Positions 53,205 through 64,000 of a DNA stretch of 64,000 nucleotides are shown here, one piece after another (the first letter of the stretch is position 1; each line of letters begins with the position of its first letter). Origin of the DNA: Lipingzhangella_A rawalii. Its GTDB lineage: Bacteria > Actinomycetota > Actinomycetes > Streptosporangiales > Streptosporangiaceae. A program made the position numbers and the translations under genes. The stretch lies in the NCBI RefSeq assembly GCF_031628175.1, contig NZ_JAVLVT010000005.1, positions 612,034-676,033 of the forward strand, given 5' to 3'. The notes beneath the pieces were generated by a model, which saw nothing but the letters and a program-made list of their open reading frames with translations, did no database searches and was not told where the DNA came from.

Positions 53205-55271
53205 ATGCGCGACGAACGCGAGACGGACGCTCACCACGCGAAACCGCGGTCGATACGGGCCCAGCTGACCCGCATTCTGTTGATTCCAAGCCTGAGCTTT
53301 CTCGTGCTCTGGCTGGTGATGAGTGTTGCCACGACCGTGGATGCGGTTCGGCTGATGCAGTCCACGCTCAATGGTCGCGACGGCGCCGCGAGTTTCGCTG
53401 AGATCGGTGCCGAGCTGCGGGAGGAGCGTCGTGCCACCCAGGTGTTCCTCGGCCAGCCAACCGAGCGGAACCGCGAGGAGCTGGACGATCTCCGTGCACA
53501 GACCGATGACACCGTCGCCCGGGTCCGGGACCAGGCATGGAGTTTGACGCAACGTGGGGACCCGGACACGCGTCGCGGTGCGACTGCGTTCTTCGAAGAG
53601 CTCTCCGAGCTGGATGAGCTACGCACAGATGTTGACCAGGAGGAACTCAGCCGGCCGGAGGCCCTGGAGCACTACACCTTGCTGCTGGAGTCCGTGCATC
53701 ACATGTTCGATGCGACCAGCAGTGCCCTGACCGAGCACGAGAGTCTCGCGGCGGGGGTTCTCGCTGTGGAGCTACTTCGGGCACGGGACCAGTTCGCCCA
53801 GGCTGATGCCCTGTTGGCGGGAGCATTGGCGGCCGGAGAGCTGACCTACGCCGAGACAGCCCACTTCACCTATCTCACGGCTGCCTACCGGGAGCGGCTG
53901 CGAATGTCCGAGGAGAAGATGCCGCCCCAGGTCCACGGCAGCTACGAGCGCATGGTGGACTCCACGGCGTGGCAGGACGTGGAGGAGCTCAGCGGCCGCG
54001 TGGTCATGCGCGACCCCGGGGGCAGACCTCGCGACGCTGACGCACAAATCCCGGACTGGGGTGCGGACGTCGACGTAACCAGCGAGGAGTGGCGGGAGGT
54101 CAACGAGGCTCTCGCATCGGACTTTCACGAGGTTGCCGTGGGTCAGGCGGAGATCGCGATCGACTCTGCCTGGTCCGCCGCACTACGCACGCTGGTGGTG
54201 AACATTGGCGGTAGTGTCCTGGCGCTGCTGGCCGGTGTCGTTGCCATCCTCGTGGCCGTGCGGTCCTCGCGACGATTGACCAAACGCCTGGGTGACCTGC
54301 GTGACCGGGTGCTGCAACAGGTCGAGGAACGTCTTCCCGGGCTGGTATCCCGGGCCCAGCGCGGTCAACGTGTGGACGTCGCCACCGAGCTTCCCCCGTT
54401 GCGCACCAGCTCTGACGAGCTGGGGGAGCTGGCCGATGCCTTCTCGTCCGCACAGCGCACCGCGATCGGTGCCGCGGTCAAGCAGGCGGAGCTTTCCGAG
54501 GGCGCCAGGCGCGTATTCCGGAGCATCGCCTACCGCAACCAGGCGTTGCTGCAACGACAACTAGCCCTGCTGGGGGAGGCCCGTGCCGAGGAGGACGATT
54601 CCGAGGCGCGAGCCCGGCTGTTCCAGCTGGATCACCTGGCAACCCGGGGTCGTCGCTACGCTGACAACCTGATCATTCTCAGCGGTTCCGGTGGTGCTCG
54701 CCGAGCACGGCAGCCGCGGCCCCTTCCCGATGTGGTGCGTGCAGCCATCGCGGAGACCGAGGATCTGGACCGCGTACGACTGTGTGCGGCGCCCGATCTG
54801 CGAATCCGTGGCCCGGCCGTGGCCGACCTCGTCCACCTGCTGGCGGAACTGATTGAGAACGCCGCACAGTTCTCCCCATCCACGGCGACGGTGGACGTGA
54901 CCGCGGGCACCGTTGTCAGTGGACTCACGGTCGAGGTTGAGGACCGGGGGTTGGGGATGAGCGGCGAGGAGTACGCGACCCTGAACCACACTCTGGCGAC
55001 GCCACCCGAGTTTGATGTCATGGCCCTGTCCGAGGAGCCCCGCCTGGGACTCTTCGTCGTGGCCCGCCTCGCGGATAAGCACGGGATTCGGGTACGCCTG
55101 AGTGCCTCCCCCTACGGGGGGACGCGAGCGGTTGTTCTGGTACCCGCGCGGCTGCTCACGGGTACGGAGGACCCGGAGGGCGGCGCCGCGTGCCCGTCTG
55201 CTCGCAGCGCACCCGAGGCCGACGCTCCCGAGAGACCGCGGAGTGGTCAGGAAACCACCGCGAGCGGGTGA
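53205..55271 (+). CDS. Second NIT-domain histidine kinase-like protein, without partner genes
   Basis: This 688-residue protein is a paralogue of the kinase at 47.9 kb, with the same order: helix (RILLIPSLSFLVLWLVMSVA), extracellular NIT domain of about 285 residues, second helix at about 327-350, and an ATPase domain with ELIENAAQFSPS and EDRGLGMSGEEY. Two differences stand out. The position of His440 in the paralogue is Tyr443 here (IAYRNQALLQRQL), while QLDHLATRGRRYADNLIIL is kept. The long disordered tail with the LPRR motif is missing. No roadblock, DUF742 or GTPase genes follow. The ATG has a GGAGG site six bases upstream. It may work with the neighbouring conservon, but that is inference. 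Confidence 0.88.
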   Translation: MRDERETDAHHAKPRSIRAQLTRILLIPSLSFLVLWLVMSVATTVDAVRLMQSTLNGRDGAASFAEIGAELREERRATQVFLGQPTERNREELDDLRAQTDDTVARVRDQAWSLTQRGDPDTRRGATAFFEELSELDELRTDVDQEELSRPEALEHYTLLLESVHHMFDATSSALTEHESLAAGVLAVELLRARDQFAQADALLAGALAAGELTYAETAHFTYLTAAYRERLRMSEEKMPPQVHGSYERMVDSTAWQDVEELSGRVVMRDPGGRPRDADAQIPDWGADVDVTSEEWREVNEALASDFHEVAVGQAEIAIDSAWSAALRTLVVNIGGSVLALLAGVVAILVAVRSSRRLTKRLGDLRDRVLQQVEERLPGLVSRAQRGQRVDVATELPPLRTSSDELGELADAFSSAQRTAIGAAVKQAELSEGARRVFRSIAYRNQALLQRQLALLGEARAEEDDSEARARLFQLDHLATRGRRYADNLIILSGSGGARRARQPRPLPDVVRAAIAETEDLDRVRLCAAPDLRIRGPAVADLVHLLAELIENAAQFSPSTATVDVTAGTVVSGLTVEVEDRGLGMSGEEYATLNHTLATPPEFDVMALSEEPRLGLFVVARLADKHGIRVRLSASPYGGTRAVVLVPARLLTGTEDPEGGAACPSARSAPEADAPERPRSGQETTASG

Positions 55272-55421
55272 CGGTGGTAGCGGCCGGGGCGGTGCAAGTC
55301 CAGGGAAACGGCATCCGGACCCCACGTCGTGCAGTCCGGGCCCCGGGACTACCCGGACACTCCGGGGCTCGGCCACAGTGCCACCGGGTCGGCGGGGGAG
55401 TGCTACGTTCCCCGCGTGGGC

Positions 55422-56627
55422 ATGGAACACATCGGTGTGATCGGGGCGGGCATTATCGGACTCGCCCTGGCCAGAGCCGTCGCACACGCATATCCCGGGG
55501 CCACGGTGACCGTGCTGGACAAGGAGTCCCACGTCGCTGCACATCAGACGGGCCACAACAGTGGAGTTGTACACGCTGGACTGTACTATCCGCCGAATTC
55601 GCTGAAGGCAGACCTGTGCCGACGGGGTGTGGGGCTGCTGCGGGAGTACTGCGCCGAACACGGGATTTCCTACGCGGAACTGGGAAAAGTGCTGGTGGCC
55701 CGGGACCGGGACGAGGCGGGCCGCCTGCCCGAGATCGAACGTCGGGCCACAGCCAACGGTGTCCCGGGAGTCCGGCGTCTGGGCCCGGACGGATTGATCG
55801 ACCTGGAACCCCACGTTCGCGGTGTCGCCGGGCTGCATTCCCCGAGTACGGCGGTGACGGATTTCGGGGCGGTGGCCCGTCAGCTGGCGTGCGACGTCAC
55901 AGCGATTGGCGGCGATATCCGCCTGTCGAGCCCGGTGTTGGATCTGCGTCAGGACGACGACGGCGTGGACGTGCTCACCGGTGTGCCCGACGGGCCACGC
56001 CGATGCTGGCGGTTCGACTGGTTGCTCGCGTGTGCCGGCTTGCACAGCGATCACATTGCGGAAATGGCCGGGATCGGCGACGATCCCCGCATCGTTCCGT
56101 TCCGTGGGCAGTACCACGAGTTGGCTCCGCACCGCAGGCACCTGGTGCGCGGCCTCGTCTATCCAGTGCCCGACCCCCGCTACCCGTTCCTGGGAGTGCA
56201 TCTCACCCGACACGTCTACGGGGAGGTCATGGCGGGGCCCAACGCCGTGCTTGCCACGGCCCGCGAGGGTTATCGGCTGCGCGACGTGGTTCCCAGCGAA
56301 CTGCGGGAGACCCTGACCTGGCCGGGGTTTCGCCGATTGGCGCAGGAGCACTGGCGCACCGGAGCCCAGGAGCTGATCCTGGCGGCGTCCCGCAGTATGT
56401 TCGCACGGCAAGCCCGGCGGCTGGTCCCAGCGATCCGGACCCACGACCTGCGACCGGCGCCGGCCGGGGTTCGCGCCCAGGCATTGGCCGCCAACGGGCG
56501 CCTGGTTGATGATTTCGCCGTCGACACCCGTGGCCGGGTACTGGTGGTACGAAACGCCCCCTCCCCGGCTGCTACCTCGGCGCTGGCGATCGCCGAGCAC
56601 CTGCTGCGGCGAAGCCCGTTGTCGTGA
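55422..56627 (+). CDS. lhgO: L-2-hydroxyglutarate oxidase
   Basis: This FAD-dependent oxidase of the DAO family converts L-2-hydroxyglutarate to 2-oxoglutarate, removing a damaged-metabolite by-product. The 401 residues start with the nucleotide-binding motif HIGVIGAGIIGLALARAV. The family motif HQTGHNSGVVHAGLYYPPNS follows, then LLACAGLHSDHIAEMAG, VPFRGQYHELAP and YPVPDPRYPFLGVHLTR, all typical of LhgO. The start is the ATG at 55422 or a GTG two codons earlier. Neither has a clear ribosome binding site, and TACGTT at 55404-55409 suggests a leaderless message starting near 55416. It lies just upstream of tyrS. Confidence 0.87.
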   Translation: MEHIGVIGAGIIGLALARAVAHAYPGATVTVLDKESHVAAHQTGHNSGVVHAGLYYPPNSLKADLCRRGVGLLREYCAEHGISYAELGKVLVARDRDEAGRLPEIERRATANGVPGVRRLGPDGLIDLEPHVRGVAGLHSPSTAVTDFGAVARQLACDVTAIGGDIRLSSPVLDLRQDDDGVDVLTGVPDGPRRCWRFDWLLACAGLHSDHIAEMAGIGDDPRIVPFRGQYHELAPHRRHLVRGLVYPVPDPRYPFLGVHLTRHVYGEVMAGPNAVLATAREGYRLRDVVPSELRETLTWPGFRRLAQEHWRTGAQELILAASRSMFARQARRLVPAIRTHDLRPAPAGVRAQALAANGRLVDDFAVDTRGRVLVVRNAPSPAATSALAIAEHLLRRSPLS

Positions 56628-56781
56628 GGGGCCGCGGAATGTGGACATCGTCGGAGTCCGGTCCGCCGAGCTGCTCCGGAGCCGATACGCTGATCAGACG
56701 CGGCGCATCGTGACGCCTTCCCTCGCGGGGCCACGGGCGCCGTGCCGAACGAGACGACGACACACGAACAGGCGAAGCGAC

Positions 56782-58128
56782 GTGACCGACATCATCGACG
56801 AACTCGAGTGGCGTGGGCTCCTTGCGCAGACAACGGACTCGGAGGAGCTTCGTAAGACTCTCGCCGATGGGCCGGTCACCGTCTATTGCGGCTTCGACCC
56901 GACCGCCGGGTCCCTGCACGTGGGGCACCTCACCCAGATTCTGACGCTGGCGCGGTTCCAACGTGCGGGACACCGCCCCCTCGCCCTGGTGGGTGGGGGC
57001 ACCGGCCTGATCGGGGACCCGAAGGCCACTGCGGAGCGGTCCCTCAACGATCCACAGACGGTCGCGGGCTGGGTGACGGTACTCGCACGACAGCTGGCCG
57101 TCTTCCTGCGCTTCCCGGAGGGCAACCGTCCGGCGGACCCTACCGACGCGATTCTGGTGGACAACGGGGAGTGGCTGGCCGAGATCAGCGCGATCGAGCT
57201 GTTGCGGGACATCGGTAAGCACTTCAGCGTGAACCAGATGCTCGCACGAGAGACAGTCCGGAGCCGGCTCGAGAGCTCGGGTATGAGCTACACGGAGTTC
57301 AGCTACGTCCTGCTCCAGTCCTACGACTTTCTCCAGCTGTACCGCAGGTACGGCTGTGTACTCCAGACCGGTGGCAGCGACCAGTGGGGAAACATCACCG
57401 CCGGTATCGACCTGATTCGGCGAGTGGATGGTAACGAGCCACACGGAGCCGCGCATGGCGTCACCACCAACCTGCTGACGAAGGCCGACGGCACCAAGTT
57501 CGGGAAGACCGAGAGCGGAACCGTCTGGCTCGATCCCGAGCTGACCAGCCCGTATGCCTTCTACCAGTTCTGGTTCAATACCGATGACCAGGACATCTCC
57601 CGGTACCTGCGTGTGTTCAGTTTCCGTTCTCGCAGCGAGATCGAGGAACTGGAGCAGGAAGTGGTGCAGCGCCCCGCACAGCGGGCCGCACAGCGTGCCC
57701 TGGCAGAGGAACTCACCACGCTCGTGCACGGCAGCCAGGAGTGCGAGCGTGTGATCGCCGCCAGCCGCGCCCTCTTCGGTCAGGGGAAGCTGACCGAACT
57801 CGATGCTCGCACTCTCGGATCGGCGCTCGCGGAAGTACCAACCACGACCGTCACTGTGGCGGAGAACCGAGACGCCGGCACCGACACGAGTACCGACACC
57901 GACGCCACGGCCAGTGGTCTGCCCTCGGTCGTGGAGCTCCTGGAAGCGACCGGACTCGTCAGTAGTCGCTCGGCGGCTCGCCGTACCGTTCAGGAGGGCG
58001 GCGCCTACGTGAACAACGCGAAGGTGACCGACATCGGCGCCGTACCCCGACCTGCGGACCTTCTGCACGGGCAGTACCTGGTCCTGCGCCGGGGCAAGCG
58101 AAACGTCGCCGGCGTGATCGTCACCTGA
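56782..58128 (+). CDS. tyrS: Tyrosine-tRNA ligase
   Basis: TyrRS charges tRNA-Tyr. It has 448 residues from the GTG at 56782, with an AGGCGAAG stretch upstream. The class I HIGH-type motif is HVGHL at 46-50, and the KMSKS-type motif is KFGKT at 239-243. YCGFDPTAGSLHVG, the tyrosine-binding SYDFLQLYRRYGCVLQTGGS and DQWGNITAGIDLIRR are conserved. A short Thr/Asp-rich insertion (AGTDTSTDTDATA) precedes the C-terminal S4-like RNA-binding domain (SRSAARRTVQEGGAYVNNAK). It is the last protein gene before the rRNA operon. Confidence 0.96.
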   Translation: MTDIIDELEWRGLLAQTTDSEELRKTLADGPVTVYCGFDPTAGSLHVGHLTQILTLARFQRAGHRPLALVGGGTGLIGDPKATAERSLNDPQTVAGWVTVLARQLAVFLRFPEGNRPADPTDAILVDNGEWLAEISAIELLRDIGKHFSVNQMLARETVRSRLESSGMSYTEFSYVLLQSYDFLQLYRRYGCVLQTGGSDQWGNITAGIDLIRRVDGNEPHGAAHGVTTNLLTKADGTKFGKTESGTVWLDPELTSPYAFYQFWFNTDDQDISRYLRVFSFRSRSEIEELEQEVVQRPAQRAAQRALAEELTTLVHGSQECERVIAASRALFGQGKLTELDARTLGSALAEVPTTTVTVAENRDAGTDTSTDTDATASGLPSVVELLEATGLVSSRSAARRTVQEGGAYVNNAKVTDIGAVPRPADLLHGQYLVLRRGKRNVAGVIVT

Positions 58129-58199
58129 TCCCGGGCGGCCACACCGGGCCGCGTCCCGCCGCACGACACCGCGGGAATAGACCGTGGCGGCACGTATGT

Positions 58200-58228
58200 T
58201 TCGAGCACCCGAGACCGGGGCATAGACT
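58200..58228 (+). promoter_or_regulatory. rRNA operon promoter candidate, upstream
   Basis: TTCGAG (58200-58205) and TAGACT (58223-58228) are 17 bases apart. The -10 is good and the -35 is weak. The -10 context (GCATAGACTG) resembles that of the second site (GCATAGAGTG). Confidence 0.4.
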
Positions 58229-58314
58229 GTCCCGAGTCAGGCGGTCGCCGCTGGTGGATGCCCAGCATTCGGCAGTGGATACCGCCCCGGTACTCGGAGC
58301 CCGGACAGCAGGGT

Positions 58315-58343
58315 TTGACTTCCCGCGGTGAGTCGCATAGAGT
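58315..58343 (+). promoter_or_regulatory. rRNA operon promoter candidate, main
   Basis: TTGACT (58315-58320) and TAGAGT (58338-58343) are separated by the ideal 17 bases. This is the strongest promoter-like site of the region, about 580 bases before 16S rRNA. Confidence 0.6.
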
Positions 58344-58925
58344 GGCCTACCGCGCTGCGGGGCGGGGAGAGCCAGCGACGCTCTCCGAACCGAACCGCAT
58401 CCCCGAGATCGGACGACATGGCGAGCCAGGAGCTTGCTTGAGTCCGAATCGCGGGAATCCACCAACGTTCGGCACAGTTCCGGTGTCCGCCGGATCTGTG
58501 GAACAAGGTCGGCATTCATACGGATGTTCTGCATCGGCCATTCATGGTCGTGGTGCGGGAGATTCGAGGATGGTGGCCAAACCACTCGGATATTTGTGGT
58601 TAAATGGTGGACAGCGGGATCCGGCTTTCGGGTCGGATCGGGAAAGTGATAAAAAAACTTTGAGAAGTGGTGCCGCTGCTGCTGAAGAGGGCCCTGGGTG
58701 GGTTCTTGTGGGTGGTGGGTGGTTGTTTCTTGAGAACTCAACAGCGCGTGTTTGTTTGTTCTTGTGCCTTGTTTTTGGGCCCTGAGCGCATGCTGGATGG
58801 TGGCTGTGGCTGCTGTTGGTGTGTGTGAGGGTTTCTTTGGGTTTGGACTGGCTCTGCATTGGTTGTGGGGTTGGTCTGGATTGTTTTCATGGTTGGGATT
58901 GTTTCTGATCATGGTTGTGTGACCT

Positions 58926-63827
<4,902 letters not shown>

Positions 63828-63873
63828 CACAGATACTGGATGCTCGCGCACACATGCACACATCACCACAACT

Positions 63874-63993
63874 TTCCGGTGGTGACAGCGGCAGGGACAC
63901 ACCCGGACCCATTCCGAACCCGGTCGTTACGTCTGCCAGCGCCGATGGTACTGCCCCCATGGTGCGGGGTGGGAGAGTAGGACACCGCCGGAA
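63874..63993 (+). rRNA. rrf: 5S ribosomal RNA
   Basis: This RNA of about 120 bases starts TTCCGGTGGTGACAGCGGC and closes with its complementary 3' arm CACCGCCGGAA. Internal motifs CCCATTCCGAACCCGG and GGTGCGGGGTGGGAGAGTAG are typical. The window ends seven bases after it. Confidence 0.94.
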
Positions 63994-64000
63994 ACCAACA

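Larger units (their letters stand above)
58129..58925 (+). other. Leader and promoter region of the rRNA operon
   Basis: About 800 bases without a gene become strikingly AT-richer than the genome from about 58590 onward. Two promoter-like sites lie at 58200-58228 and 58315-58343. The motif TTGAGAACTCAACAGCGCG near 58731, common in actinobacterial rRNA leaders, and a TGTTCTTG boxA-like sequence follow. These are probably used for antitermination and 16S processing. Confidence 0.6.

Noticed and set aside
54561..56648. Minus-strand open frame of 695 codons
   Set aside because: It runs antisense to the second NIT kinase and lhgO, is rich in Arg, Gly and His without domain motifs, and lacks a start site.

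Overview
This 64 kb window is from a high-GC actinobacterium. Supporting signs are frequent GTG starts, no tRNA gene visible in the 16S-23S spacer, the extra domain III helix in 23S rRNA, an argCJBDFR-GH cluster, an alaS-ruvX-mltG-aroE block and a conservon of nitrate-sensor kinase, roadblock, DUF742 and GTPase. The 16S sequence and gene content suggest the Streptosporangiales, possibly a Nocardiopsaceae relative. A BCCT osmolyte carrier and a strongly acidic secreted binding protein hint at salt adaptation. The family and halophily calls are inference.

Layout. 0-9.4 kb: accessory catabolism and transport, with an amidohydrolase, a divergent aldo/keto reductase, an overlapping hydantoinase A-like/DUF917 pair, an orphan peptide-type binding lipoprotein and a BCCT carrier. 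9.7-16.6 kb: Tex, a HAD-IIA phosphatase, and a tripartite tricarboxylate transporter whose TctA and TctB subunits are fused. 16.6-18.3 kb: the largest gene-free stretch, a cluster of GC-rich direct, inverted and tandem repeats. 18.3-19.9 kb: a membrane kinase-like protein with degenerate catalytic motifs.

20.3-32 kb is conserved housekeeping: DUF948 and DUF6167-like proteins, alaS, ruvX, mltG, aroE, then infC-rpmI-rplT and an rRNA methyltransferase. infC appears to start at ATC, with no ATG, GTG or TTG available. A soluble PAS histidine kinase precedes pheS-pheT. A MarR regulator and a class III aminotransferase diverge from a comparatively AT-rich region. 37.5-46.7 kb carries every step from acetylglutamate to arginine (argC, J, B, D, F, R, G, H), with an ArgR-type palindrome overlapping the predicted argC promoter.

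47.9-55.3 kb is a signalling region: a NIT-domain kinase with its roadblock, DUF742 and GTPase partners, a degenerate CbiX-like protein, and a second NIT kinase with no partners. An L-2-hydroxyglutarate oxidase and tyrS follow. An rRNA operon (16S-23S-5S) fills the right end, behind an 800-base leader with two promoter-like sites.

No CRISPR array, insertion sequence or prophage was seen. The least explained items are the 17 kb repeat cluster, a 30-base sequence shared by two distant intergenic regions, the kinase-like protein with altered VAIK and DFG motifs, and the twin NIT kinases around a degenerate chelatase.
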